Below are positions 8,592 through 16,386 of a stretch of 64,000 nucleotides of DNA, in pieces. Position numbers and translations under genes: made by a program. The stretch is from Thermoplasmata archaeon. Lineage in GTDB: Archaea; Thermoplasmatota; Thermoplasmata; Lutacidiplasmatales; UBA184. The notes under the pieces are model-generated. The model saw nothing but the letters and a program-made list of their open reading frames with translations. It had not been told where the DNA came from and made no database searches. The DNA lies in the NCBI GenBank assembly GCA_035622275.1, contig DASPVQ010000020.1, positions 183,038 to 247,037 of the forward strand, read 5' to 3'. Each line of letters begins with the position of its first letter. The first letter of the stretch is position 1.

Positions 8592-8837
8592 ATGGCCTTC
8601 CTCGATCGGGCGCGGCGCGCGCAGGAGTCGTTCGACGGGCGACTGCGCACCTTCGGGCACGGCCGCTACGGGCGGATCCTGCGCATGGCCCGCCGGCCGA
8701 CCTCCGAGGAGTACGTCAAGGTCCTGGAGGTGACCTGGCTCGGCGCGGTGCTGATCGGCCTCACGGGCTTCGCGCTCTACATCTTCTTCTCCCAGGTCGG
8801 CCCCTGGCTGTGGGTAAACGTATTCTCGGGGCTCTAG
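8592..8837 (+). CDS. secE: Protein translocase subunit SecE/Sec61-gamma
   Basis: 81 residues. A basic amphipathic N-terminal helix (about 1-35) is followed by PTSEEYVKVLEVTWLGAVLIG, typical of the SecE hinge. A single transmembrane helix (about 50-75) follows. SecE clamps the SecY channel in the cytoplasmic membrane. It sits 9 bp after ftsZ and 25 bp before spt5. The secE-spt5-rpl11 order is conserved in archaea, which confirms the call despite the short sequence. Confidence 0.92.
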   Translation: MAFLDRARRAQESFDGRLRTFGHGRYGRILRMARRPTSEEYVKVLEVTWLGAVLIGLTGFALYIFFSQVGPWLWVNVFSGL

Positions 8838-8862
8838 GTTCGCCGCCGGCCCCACGGACCCC

Positions 8863-9861
8863 ATGACCGACCCTTCGGACGACGACGACGGCATCGGCCT
8901 ACTCTCCGGTGGGCCGACGGACGCGCCGCCCAAGCCGGTCCCCGCGGTGAGCGCGCCCGCACCGGCACCGCCCGCGGCGAGCGTCCCAACCCCTCCGAAA
9001 CCCGAGGTGACGAGCTTCCTTTCCCTCAAGGCGGCGGACGACACGGCGCGGGAGGTCACGGCCGGCACCGTGACGACGCTCTCGGCCGTGCTCTCCAGCC
9101 GTGCCGGCGAGTCCCTCACCGTCCCGCTCGGGATCGAGGTCGCGTACACCTCCACCTACCCCGGCGAGGGCGCGGAGTGGCCCGTGCGCTGGACGCCGCC
9201 CGGCAAGAAGACGAGCGTGGAGCTGTTCGCCCGCAAGGTGACGTCGCCCGTCGCGATCGCGGCCGGCACCGGCGTCCCCCTCTCGTTCGAGATCACCGCG
9301 CCGGTCGGCGTGCGTTACGGGGACCGGGTCGAGGTCCGCCTTTCCGTCGCCGACCCGGACGGCGGCACGCCCGTCCGCCTCACGCTCGCGTCGGTGGCCC
9401 GCCAGGCGGTGCTCGCGATCAAGACCTCCCGCGGGTACGAGCGCGAGGTCGCCGACACGCTCTTCGCGCGGAACGACGACAAGCCGGACGTCGTCTTCGC
9501 GCTGCTCGTGCCGAGCGCCCTGCGCGGCTACGTCTTCGCCGAGGGGATGAGCTTCGAGGGCGTCCGGGAGATGCTCAAGGGGATCCGCAAGGCGCGCGGC
9601 CTCGTCGAGGGCGAGACGACCCTGAAGGAGGTCGAGCCGCTCCTCGTGCCCAAGATCACGGTCGAAGGGTTCGTCGAGGGGGCCATCGTCGAGCTCATTA
9701 GCGGGCCGTTCAAGGGCGAGAAGGCCCGCGTCAAGAAGATCGACCAGACCAAGGAGGAGATCACGGTGGAGCTGATCGAGGCCGTCGTGCCGATCCCCGT
9801 CACGGTCCGCGGCGACCACGTCCGGATGCTCGAAAAGGGAGGCGGCAAGAGTGGCGGTTGA
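8863..9861 (+). CDS. spt5: Transcription elongation factor Spt5 with extra N-terminal domain
   Basis: 332 residues, about twice the usual archaeal Spt5 (near 150). The C-terminal 145 residues are standard. The NGN domain runs from AVLAIKTSRGYEREVAD to the EVEPLLVPK hinge, and the KOW domain follows (FVEGAIVELISGPFKGEKARVKKID). Spt5 with Spt4 closes the RNA polymerase cleft and aids processivity. Residues 1-50 are acidic then Pro/Ala-rich. Residues about 50-180 form a beta-rich domain reading like an Ig/immunoglobulin-type sandwich (TVTTLSAVLSSRAGESLTVPL, PLSFEITAPVGVRYGDRVEV). No frameshift or internal start separates the two parts. The role of the extra domain is unknown. Confidence 0.9.
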   Translation: MTDPSDDDDGIGLLSGGPTDAPPKPVPAVSAPAPAPPAASVPTPPKPEVTSFLSLKAADDTAREVTAGTVTTLSAVLSSRAGESLTVPLGIEVAYTSTYPGEGAEWPVRWTPPGKKTSVELFARKVTSPVAIAAGTGVPLSFEITAPVGVRYGDRVEVRLSVADPDGGTPVRLTLASVARQAVLAIKTSRGYEREVADTLFARNDDKPDVVFALLVPSALRGYVFAEGMSFEGVREMLKGIRKARGLVEGETTLKEVEPLLVPKITVEGFVEGAIVELISGPFKGEKARVKKIDQTKEEITVELIEAVVPIPVTVRGDHVRMLEKGGGKSGG

Positions 9862-10318
9862 GGTGAGCGTCCTGGTCGAGGGCGGCAAGGCGGCGGCCGG
9901 CGCGACGCTCGGCAGCGCCCTCGGGCCGCTCGGGGTCAACGTGGGCCAGGTCGTCGCGAAGATCAACGAGGAGACCCGCCAGTTCGCCGGCATGCGGGTG
10001 CCGGTGGTCATCCGCGTCGACCCGGGGACCCGCGCCTTCACGCTCGTCGTCGGCCGGCCGCCGGTCGCGGCGCTGCTGCTCAAGGAGGCCGGCAAGGAGA
10101 AGGGCTCGGGCAAGCCCAAGGGCGAGGTGATCGGCGACGTCAGCCTCGCCGCGGTGCAGCGGATCGCGGACGCGAAGGGGGACGACCTGTTCGGCCGGTC
10201 GATCGAGGAGCGGATGAACCAGGTCATCGGCACGTGCGTCTCGCTCGGTCTCACGGTCGGGGGCGAGGACCCGCGCACGCTGCTGAAGACCCGCGTCGCC
10301 GCCCGGGGCGCCCGATGA
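9851..10318 (+). CDS. rpl11: 50S ribosomal protein L11
   Basis: 155 residues from GTG 9851, overlapping the spt5 stop by 11 bp in another frame. The N-terminal domain has VSVLVEGGKAAAGATLGSALGPLGVNVGQVV. The C-terminal rRNA-binding domain has the GEVIGDVSLAAVQRIADAK block and ends GLTVGGEDPR. L11 binds the GTPase-associated centre of 23S rRNA with L10/L12. In most archaea rpl1, rpl10 and rpl12 follow; here they do not, and an unknown 98-residue gene overlaps the stop codon instead. Confidence 0.96.
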   Translation: MAVEVSVLVEGGKAAAGATLGSALGPLGVNVGQVVAKINEETRQFAGMRVPVVIRVDPGTRAFTLVVGRPPVAALLLKEAGKEKGSGKPKGEVIGDVSLAAVQRIADAKGDDLFGRSIEERMNQVIGTCVSLGLTVGGEDPRTLLKTRVAARGAR

Positions 10319-10611
10319 TGGCCGGCGCGCCGGGGCAGCCGCCGGACCTCGCGAACGCCGAGATCGTCGACTACGAGACCGTCGGGGGGGACGGCAAGCT
10401 GCGCCTGAAGCTCAAGGACGGATCGATCGTCGAGATCCGTCTCGAGATCATGAACATCCTGCGGGCCGGCAACGACCCCAACACCGGTCTCCCCGCCTAC
10501 GTGGTCCAGTCCGCTCCGCTGGTGCGCCTGGTCGAGTGCCCCAAGGAGCTGCGCAAGCCGCCGCTCCGCCCGGGCGCGAAGGACCCGAAGGCGATCGCGG
10601 GCTTCGGCTAG
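10315..10611 (+). CDS. Small uncharacterised protein coupled to rpl11
   Basis: 98 residues from ATG 10315 (ATGATG, overlapping the L11 stop as ATGA). The frame is open further upstream inside rpl11, but the overlap start gives the sensible protein. The sequence is beta-rich with a DGKLRLKLKDGSIVEIRLEIMNI hairpin, then NDPNTGLPAYVVQSAPLVRLVECPKEL. It is full of conserved-looking Gly/Asn turns. I do not know the family. Translational coupling to L11 suggests a ribosome- or transcription-linked job, which is inference from position only. Confidence 0.7.
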   Translation: MMAGAPGQPPDLANAEIVDYETVGGDGKLRLKLKDGSIVEIRLEIMNILRAGNDPNTGLPAYVVQSAPLVRLVECPKELRKPPLRPGAKDPKAIAGFG

Positions 10612-10624
10612 GCGGCCGCCCGCC

Positions 10625-11065
10625 TCAGCGCCCCCGGCGCGCCGGCAGGTAGCGCGCGGCCGCCTCGTCCGCCTCCTCGTCGGACGGAGGCGCGATGGCG
10701 GCGCCCGCCCGGGCGGCGGTCCGCAGCGACGCCTCCAGCGCCTTGACGCGGAGCGTGAGCAGCCGGTTGTCGTTGAAGTATCGCTCGGCCATGACCGTGA
10801 GACGCGCCCGCTCGCGCGCGCAGTCCACGAGGTCCCGGGCGAGCGAGCGCCACCGGTCCGCGTCCCGATCCGACCCCGGGTGCGTCGGATCGCCCGGCGC
10901 GGGCAACAGTGCGAGCACGGTGCCCAGCCACATCCAGAGACCTTCCGCGCCGACCTCCCGCACGTCGATCCACGGCGCGAGCCGGCGACCCAGATCCTCC
11001 GGCAGCGAGAGATCGGGGGGTCGGTCGGCGGTTCGCTTCGTGCGACCGGCGGTAGGCTCGACCAC
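10625..11065 (-). CDS. Uncharacterised mostly helical protein
   Basis: 146 residues from GTG 11065. It is mostly helical (LARDLVDCARERARLTVMAERY, LLTLRVKALEASLRTAAR), with a basic N-terminus and an acidic/Arg C-terminal tail. There are no transmembrane segments and no recognised motif. The gene converges on the L11 operon. A TTATACCC element at about 11163-11170 may be its promoter with a leader near 80 bp. A second overlapping open frame (ATG 11087) has biased, shadow-like composition, so this frame is preferred. Confidence 0.5.
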   Translation of the reverse strand: MVEPTAGRTKRTADRPPDLSLPEDLGRRLAPWIDVREVGAEGLWMWLGTVLALLPAPGDPTHPGSDRDADRWRSLARDLVDCARERARLTVMAERYFNDNRLLTLRVKALEASLRTAARAGAAIAPPSDEEADEAAARYLPARRGR

Positions 11066-11357
11066 GTTCCTGCCTCCCAGGGGTCATCGGCAGCGTGCTG
11101 CGGTTCCCGCTCGCGTGGCGCGGGCGGAGGCTGACCCCACAGCCGAGAACGCGAACCTCACCGGGTATAAGGCGCCGCTCCGGTGCCCGGCGGCGCCGGG
11201 GGTCCGCGCCGCGGGGAGGGGCGGGGGACCAACGGGGGCTCTGGGCGAAGGGCTCGAGTCGGGCTTCCCTCCGCCCGCTCCTCGGCCGGACCGTCCCCGG
11301 GCGCGGCGTCTCACGGATGCGGGGAAAAGCCTATACCCCCCGGGTAGAGACCCCGCC
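11066..11357. other. Intergenic gap without gene
   Basis: About 290 bp between a divergent pair. It holds a GGGTATAAGG element (about 11162-11171) usable in either direction and a CCTATACC element (about 11331-11338) ahead of the gene at 11358. I see no RNA gene or convincing ORF. Confidence 0.4.
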
Positions 11358-11675
11358 GTGGTCGACCTTCAGGAGACTCCGGCGGTGCCGCCGACCGACT
11401 ATGGGGGAGACGATCGCGCCGGCTGCTTCGTCGCCTCCGGGCTCCTGATCTTCCTCGGCTGGGGCCTGGGCGTCTTCCTCAACGTCACCCTCCACATGTT
11501 GGCCGCCGCGAGCGGCACGATCGTCGCCGGCATCTGGTTCGGCCCGACCCTCGGGACGTACGCCTGGGCGGCCGTGGGCTTCGGGATCCTGACAGGCGGG
11601 ATCGGCGTCGGCCTCCTGTTCGTCGCGCGAGCGACCCCGAAGGGGCGCCTCGTGCTGCCGGGCACCGACTACTGA
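11358..11675 (+). CDS. Small three-TM membrane protein
   Basis: 105 residues from GTG 11358, chosen because a CCTATACC TATA-like element lies about 23 bp upstream. The frame is open further back but with Arg/Ser/Pro-rich composition typical of noncoding high-GC DNA. Three hydrophobic segments lie at about residues 23-43, 46-66 and 70-93, followed by the short basic tail RATPKGRLVLPG. Family unknown. The 3' end overlaps the zinc protein on the minus strand by 7 bp. Confidence 0.6.
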   Translation: MVDLQETPAVPPTDYGGDDRAGCFVASGLLIFLGWGLGVFLNVTLHMLAAASGTIVAGIWFGPTLGTYAWAAVGFGILTGGIGVGLLFVARATPKGRLVLPGTDY

Positions 11676-11887
11676 ACGCGGCCGACGCGGGCGTGCGCGC
11701 GGGCCGACAGGCGCCGGGACGGCGGCACCCGGGCGGCCACCGGGCTCTTCGCGTTGCGCTGGCCCGTCTGGCAGTCCGAGCACATCCGCTCCTCGCTGTC
11801 GAGGCACGCGCGGCAAAACGTGCGTCCGCACACGGTGCATCCCAGCGAGGCGGGGGCTCCGCATCGCGCACACTGGCCGACGAGCAC
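11669..11887 (-). CDS. Small zinc-finger protein with four CxxC pairs
   Basis: 72 residues. The first 40 carry four CxxC pairs in a row (CARC, CTVC, CRAC, CSDC), spaced like a cross-brace binding two zinc ions (B-box/HIT-type). The rest is a basic, probably disordered tail. It probably mediates protein or nucleic-acid contacts. It lies 24 bp downstream of the phosphatase gene and may belong to the gatD-gatE-pgp transcript, although a CTTAAGG element at about 11938-11944 could be its own promoter. Confidence 0.7.
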   Translation of the reverse strand: MLVGQCARCGAPASLGCTVCGRTFCRACLDSEERMCSDCQTGQRNAKSPVAARVPPSRRLSARAHARVGRVQ

Positions 11888-11911
11888 GCTCAGTTCCCTC
11901 CCGGTGAGGAA

Positions 11912-12640
11912 CTACGGCCGTGCCAACACGGTGCTGGCCTTAAGCCCTTCGACGAAGCCGTCCGCGAACGTCGCCTTCGTCACGTACCGGGCGGCCCGGC
12001 GCGCCCGCGCGCTCGCCGAAGCGAAGCTCACTCCGAATCCCGCGGCCCGCAGCATCTCGACGTCGTTGTCCCCGTCGCCGAGTACGACGCAGTCCGCGAG
12101 CGATAGGCCGAGCGGCGCGAGCGCCCGCTCGAGCGCGATCCGCTTCCCCGTGCCCCGCTGCATCAGGTGGATCGCGTAGCCGGTCGACTCGACGCGCACC
12201 CCCCGGCGCCCGAGCGCCCGGCGGATGCGCGCGACCGGCACGGTCGGTTCGATCGCCACTTCGCTCTCCCGCCAGCGATCCGTGAACAGGCGCCGGACCG
12301 GCAGCCCGGCCGCCCGCAGGGCGCGGAACGCGGCGAGCGCCGGCCGGCGGTCGGCGAGGCGCTCCACGCGCTCGTGCCCGGCCTCCCGGCGGAAGAGGAT
12401 CCCGCCGTTCTCCGCCACGATCGGACCCGAGAGGCCGAGCGAGCGGTGGAGCGCGAGCGCGATCGGCAGCACGTTTCCCGTCGCGAGCACGACCGGGATC
12501 CCCGCTCGCTCCAGGCGACGCACCCAGCGGATCGCCCCGGGGTCGAGGCGACGCTCCGGGTCGGTCAGGGTGCCGTCGACGTCGGTCACCACGGCACGGA
12601 GTCGGCTCGGGCGGCGCCCGCGTTCGCGCGGGAGGTTCAC
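11912..12640 (-). CDS. Phosphoglycolate phosphatase, archaeal HAD type
   Basis: 242 residues from GTG 12640, which overlaps the gatE stop as GTGA. HAD motif I is VTDVDGTLTD (residues about 18-27), motif II is VVLATGN, and motif III/IV includes GTGKRIAL and VVLGDGDNDVEML. The C2-type cap carries GPIVAENGGILF. This combination marks the archaeal phosphoglycolate phosphatase/SPP-like group, for which a Thermoplasma member is structurally known. It dephosphorylates 2-phosphoglycolate or related sugar phosphates in the cytosol. Co-transcription with gatDE is probably for expression rather than a shared pathway. Confidence 0.85.
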   Translation of the reverse strand: MNLPRERGRRPSRLRAVVTDVDGTLTDPERRLDPGAIRWVRRLERAGIPVVLATGNVLPIALALHRSLGLSGPIVAENGGILFRREAGHERVERLADRRPALAAFRALRAAGLPVRRLFTDRWRESEVAIEPTVPVARIRRALGRRGVRVESTGYAIHLMQRGTGKRIALERALAPLGLSLADCVVLGDGDNDVEMLRAAGFGVSFASASARARRAARYVTKATFADGFVEGLKASTVLARP

Positions 12641-14505
12641 GGAGCGGGTTCCCCGACGGCGCGATCGATCGCGAGCCGGAGCACCTGGGCGACCTCTTGG
12701 CCGTCGCGGCGACCGCGCACCTCCCGCATCACGTCGCCCATGAGGGGGGAGAACGCGTCGCGCCCGCGGTCGTGCACGAGGGAGGCGTTCGTCGCCACCA
12801 CCCGGTCGATCAGCGCCGCGAGGTCCTCGGCGCTGAAGCCCGCGAGCCCGGCCCGCGTGACGGCCGCCTCAACGCTCGGGGCCCCGCGCGCCAGCTCCGC
12901 GAGCACCCGGGGGATCCCTTCCTTGGCGAACCGACCGTCGCGCGCGCCCGCGAGGATCTCGCCGAGGACGCGGACGCCCGGCTCGAACTCTGCCGCGCCC
13001 TCCTCGCGGGGGACCGCGGGGAGGTCCTGGATCAGCAAGCGCGCGACCAGGGCCGGGGTATGTCCCTTTCCGACCAGCTCCTCCAGGGCTGCTATGTGGT
13101 CCCCGGCCACGAGCTGGCGGACGACCTCGGGGGCGAGCCGTGTCTCGCGCGCGAGCCGCTCGCGCAGCGCGCCGGGCCGTTCGGGGAGCGCCTCGCCGAG
13201 GCGAGCGAGGTGCTCGGCCGTGACCGCGATCGGTGCGATGTCGGTCTCGGGGTACATCCGATCGCGTCCGGGCAACGGCCGCGAGTAGCGGGTCCGCCCG
13301 TCGGGCAGCGGGTCCCGGGTCTCCCCGGGGATGCCCTCGAGCGCCGCCGCCGCTCGGGCGGCAACGCGGCGGAGCGCCTCCTCCGCTCGGGACCGCTGCG
13401 GATCCGCGACCAGGACGAAGGCGTCGTCGCGCCCGAGGCCGAGCGACTCCCGCAGGCTCGCCACGGTCGCCTCGTCGAGCCCGTAGCCGGGCAGCTCGTC
13501 CGAGTGGAGCAGCCCTTTGAGACCCGCCGCTCGGGCCTGGTCGGCGAGCTCGCGGCCCAGCCGTTCCTCGCTGCGTCCGGGGGCCGCGAGGAGACCCGCG
13601 AAGCCGGGGAGCCGCAGGGCGAGGACGGGACCGCCCCGGCGGGCGGGGGCCGATAGCGGGCCGGTCGTCGGCGCTCGGATCCGCTCGCTCACGTCAGCCA
13701 CCTCAGAGGCCGGGGCGCGAGCCGAGCGTCGCCGCAGCTCGTCCCGCACCGCGAGCAGGGTCTCCTGGCGGGCGACCTCCCGCTCGACGTACTCCTGGAT
13801 CTTCCGTAGTTCCTGGACCCCCTTGATCTCGATGCGCTGGCCTCCCTCCGCGGAGACGTTGAGGTCCTCGCGGATCGATCCGATCCCGCGGCGCGTACGA
13901 CGGGTCGAGCGCAGCAGCGCCCCCAGCTCTTCCGCGACCTCTCGCGCCTGGGCACCGCTCCCGATCTCGGGTCCCGTCGCGATCTCGACGAGCGGTATCC
14001 CGAGGCGATCGAGTCGGTACGTGACCTCGGTCGCCGACTCCTTGACCTTGCGGGCGGCGTCCTCCTCGAGGCAGATCGAGAGGATCGACACCGAGCGGCC
14101 GCCGACCTCGAGCCGCCCGTCGACGGCGACGAGCGCGGTCCGCTGGAAGCCGCTCGTGTTCGAGCCGTCCACCACGATCTTGCGCATCACCTCGATCTCG
14201 TCCACCGGACGGGCGTCGAGCAGGAGCGCGAGCGTCAGGGCGACGTCGAGCGCGGCCGGGTTCAGGGGATGGGGCGGCTCCTCGTCCATCTCGACCAGGC
14301 AGCTCGCCGGCGAGACCTCGTAGCGATAGGCGAGACCCCGCGCCGCCTGGAACTCGGTCGCCGCGTCCACGCGGGTCTCCTCCCCGCGGGCCGGACGCAG
14401 CCGGCGCACGAACACGCCGCGGACCTCCTCGGAGAGCTCGCTCGGGCACGAGCAGAACAGCTTGCCGACATCGAGCTGCTGGTGAACTTCGAGGCCGGCC
14501 CTCAC
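12637..14505 (-). CDS. gatE: Glutamyl-tRNA(Gln) amidotransferase subunit E
   Basis: 622 residues, full length. Start GTG 14505 overlaps the gatD stop (GTGA). The N-terminus RAGLEVHQQLDVGKLFCSCPSEL is the GatB/GatE signature, followed by IGSIREDLNVSAEGG and MYPETDIAPI. The insert domain typical of GatE (AspRS-like) occupies about residues 265-400. The C-terminus is the helical tail and YqeY-type domain that grips tRNA-Gln. With GatD it converts Glu-tRNA(Gln) to Gln-tRNA(Gln); GatDE is archaea-specific. A longer upstream open frame exists but is only read-through across gatD antisense codons. Confidence 0.96.
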   Translation of the reverse strand: MRAGLEVHQQLDVGKLFCSCPSELSEEVRGVFVRRLRPARGEETRVDAATEFQAARGLAYRYEVSPASCLVEMDEEPPHPLNPAALDVALTLALLLDARPVDEIEVMRKIVVDGSNTSGFQRTALVAVDGRLEVGGRSVSILSICLEEDAARKVKESATEVTYRLDRLGIPLVEIATGPEIGSGAQAREVAEELGALLRSTRRTRRGIGSIREDLNVSAEGGQRIEIKGVQELRKIQEYVEREVARQETLLAVRDELRRRSARAPASEVADVSERIRAPTTGPLSAPARRGGPVLALRLPGFAGLLAAPGRSEERLGRELADQARAAGLKGLLHSDELPGYGLDEATVASLRESLGLGRDDAFVLVADPQRSRAEEALRRVAARAAAALEGIPGETRDPLPDGRTRYSRPLPGRDRMYPETDIAPIAVTAEHLARLGEALPERPGALRERLARETRLAPEVVRQLVAGDHIAALEELVGKGHTPALVARLLIQDLPAVPREEGAAEFEPGVRVLGEILAGARDGRFAKEGIPRVLAELARGAPSVEAAVTRAGLAGFSAEDLAALIDRVVATNASLVHDRGRDAFSPLMGDVMREVRGRRDGQEVAQVLRLAIDRAVGEPAP

Positions 14506-15821
14506 GGTCGCGCCTCGGCCGGATGCCGCCAGCGGAACTCGCCGGCGACGTCCGAGAGCATCAGCGCCTCGACCGCCCGCGGGTCCGTCGCGTGACCGAG
14601 CGCCCAGAGGAGCTTCGCGTACGCGGTCTCGGGCATGAGGTCGCCGAGGTAGAGCACCCCGGCGCGCTGGAGCTCGCGGCCGGTCGCGTAGACGAACGGG
14701 TCGACGTTGCCCGCGAGGCACTGCGTGGTCATCGCCACCACGCTCCCGCGCCCGATCGCCTCGCGGATCCAGGGCAGGTGGGCGGCGCCGACGTGACCGA
14801 GGCCGGTACCGGAGAGGATCACGCCGCGGAGCCCTGCGGCGAACGCGGCCGCGCGCTCGGGCGATAGGCCCGGGTAGGACCAGAGAAGGCCCCCCCGATC
14901 GTCCAGCGGTCCGTCGACCCGAGCTGGGCCCGTCGCGGCCGCCCTCGGCGCCCGGTCCCAGTGCAGTCCGCGGGCGTCGAGCGCGCCCAGGGGCGTGGCG
15001 TTGCGGCTCTCGAACGCGTCGCGCCGGCTCGAATGCATCTTGCGTACGTCGCTCGCGCGGTGGATCGCGAATCGCTCGTCGCTCGAGCCCGCGTGCATCA
15101 CCACGACGACCTCGCCGAAGCCGCCGTCGCGGGCCACACGCACCGCGGCCGCCAGGTTGGACGGGCCGTCCGAGGAAGGGCGGTCGGGGGACCGCTGCGC
15201 GCCCACCACCACGACGGGACCGGGAAGGTCGGCGAGCAGGAACCCGAGCGCCGCGGCCGTGAACGAGAGCGTGTCGGTGCCGTGCGCGATCACCACACCG
15301 CGCGCGCCGTCCCGGAACTCCGCCGCCACCCGCTCGGCGAGCCGCAGCCAGTCGGCCGGAACGATGTCCTCGCTCAATCGGTCGAGGACCGGAACGATCC
15401 GGACCCGCCCGCCCTGCCGCAACTCCGGGTAGAACGACAGGATCTCCGACTCGTCGCGCACCGGGCGGACCCCGCCGGTCTCGTAATCGATGCGCGAGGC
15501 GATCGTGCCGCCGGTGGTCAGCAGCGAAACGCTCGGGCCGTCCCGGACCGTCGAGCCCGTCGGAGCGACCGGCGCCGGTCCGCGCATCGCCGGCGCGTCC
15601 GCCGCCCGCAGCCGGCGGAATCGCGAGCCCCGCTCGACCCGAACGCCGACGTTGTAGCCGGACGCGAGCTTGAGCGGCAGGATCCGCTCGCCCGACATCT
15701 CGTGGCGAGGAACGACCGTTCCGATCCAGCGCTTTCCCCGGGCGTCGGTGAGCTCGATGCGCTCGCCCATCGGCAGCGCTCGCAGCTCTTCCCACGGGTC
15801 CGAGTCCGCCCGCTCGCTCAT
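14502..15821 (-). CDS. gatD: Glutamyl-tRNA(Gln) amidotransferase subunit D
   Basis: 439 residues from ATG 15821. The N-terminal AnPrx-like domain (about 1-85; GKRWIGTVVPRHE, LKLASGYNVGV) is followed by an L-asparaginase-type domain. Its motifs are SLLTTGGTIASRIDYETG (first catalytic Thr), VVIAHGTDTLSFTAAAL (second Thr with Asp) and a downstream Lys (DVRKMHSS). GatD releases ammonia from Gln or Asn for the GatE transamidation. A TTAATA element about 45 bp upstream is the likely TATA box. The frame extends upstream to 15944, but that would overlap the divergent tRNA promoter. Heads the gatD-gatE-pgp unit. Confidence 0.95.
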   Translation of the reverse strand: MSERADSDPWEELRALPMGERIELTDARGKRWIGTVVPRHEMSGERILPLKLASGYNVGVRVERGSRFRRLRAADAPAMRGPAPVAPTGSTVRDGPSVSLLTTGGTIASRIDYETGGVRPVRDESEILSFYPELRQGGRVRIVPVLDRLSEDIVPADWLRLAERVAAEFRDGARGVVIAHGTDTLSFTAAALGFLLADLPGPVVVVGAQRSPDRPSSDGPSNLAAAVRVARDGGFGEVVVVMHAGSSDERFAIHRASDVRKMHSSRRDAFESRNATPLGALDARGLHWDRAPRAAATGPARVDGPLDDRGGLLWSYPGLSPERAAAFAAGLRGVILSGTGLGHVGAAHLPWIREAIGRGSVVAMTTQCLAGNVDPFVYATGRELQRAGVLYLGDLMPETAYAKLLWALGHATDPRAVEALMLSDVAGEFRWRHPAEARP

Positions 15822-15904
15822 GGCTCCCGTGGGTCCTCGGCGGGCCGGGGAGGCGTGTGCACTATTAAGTCGCGCTCGAGAGCGCACGCCGACCGGCTCC
15901 GCGC

Positions 15905-15912
15905 TTTTATAC
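15905..15912 (+). promoter_or_regulatory. TATA box of tRNA-Arg
   Basis: TTTTATAC lies 44-51 bp upstream of the tRNA 5' end. This is the usual distance for an archaeal tRNA promoter with a short 5' leader removed by RNase P. Confidence 0.55.
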
Positions 15913-15955
15913 CGGACCCTGCTCGCGGCACGCGGACAGGGCAAGAGACCTGGAT

Positions 15956-16061
15956 GCCCGTGTGGGGTAGCTACGAGCTGGGACCGCTTCCCGCTCGCTG
16001 CACTGGATTATCCTAGAGGCCTGCGGAGCCTCAGACCTGGGTTCGAATCCCAGCACGGGCG
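15956..16061 (+). tRNA. tRNA-Arg(GCG) with apparent intron in the D-loop
   Basis: Acceptor stem GCCCGTG (15956-15962) pairs perfectly with CACGGGC (16054-16060), with discriminator G at 16061. The T arm CTGGG-TTCGAAT-CCCAG (16037-16053) and the anticodon arm GAGGC-CTGCGGA-GCCTC (16016-16032) are perfect; anticodon GCG reads CGC (Arg). The D-stem is 15965-15967 with 16012-16014. A14, G15, G18G19 (16005-16006) and A21 can all be placed if about 29-32 nt between 15972 and 16004 are removed. That insert folds as a strong hairpin (CGAGC/GCTCG with GGGA/TCCC). A 4-bp helix 15968-15971/16-nt-distal 15997-16000, flanked by 3-nt bulges TAC and CAC, resembles a bulge-helix-bulge. No CCA is encoded. Exact splice sites are not certain. 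Confidence 0.85.
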
Positions 16062-16386
16062 GGTTTCCGTCCTGAGCCGACAGGCCGTCTGCCGGAGCCG
16101 AGCGTCCCCTGGCTCGGGACGTGTCCGAAGTCGCCCTACGGGCTGTGGGCAGGCCTCTTGCCAGAACCGCCGGCGGAGGACTCGACCACGGGCATTTCGA
16201 TCGCGTCCCGCCGAGCTCGGAGGAAGCTCGTCTGCTCGAGGGCCGTTCCGGGATCGATCGAGGCGCTCGCTCGGGTAGGGAGTTACCCGCTACGCCTTCG
16301 CATCCGTGGCCCGCGAGTTCCGGCTCGATCGGGCGGACGCGTCCACAGATTCATGCGGCCGTTCCCGTCCCGTACCTCGCCCTCGG
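16062..16386 (+). other. Gap between tRNA-Arg and esterase
   Basis: About 325 bp with no convincing gene. The base composition drops relative to the flanks and stays lower through the esterase gene. I looked for a second copy of the tRNA 3' end (an attachment-site repeat) here and downstream and saw none. Two open frames in this stretch have shadow-like composition. Confidence 0.4.

Noticed and set aside
14506..15795. Upstream extension of the gatE frame to about 1050 codons
   Set aside because: The extension is antisense-like filler across gatD. GatE has a natural start at GTG 14505 overlapping the gatD stop, and family length fits.
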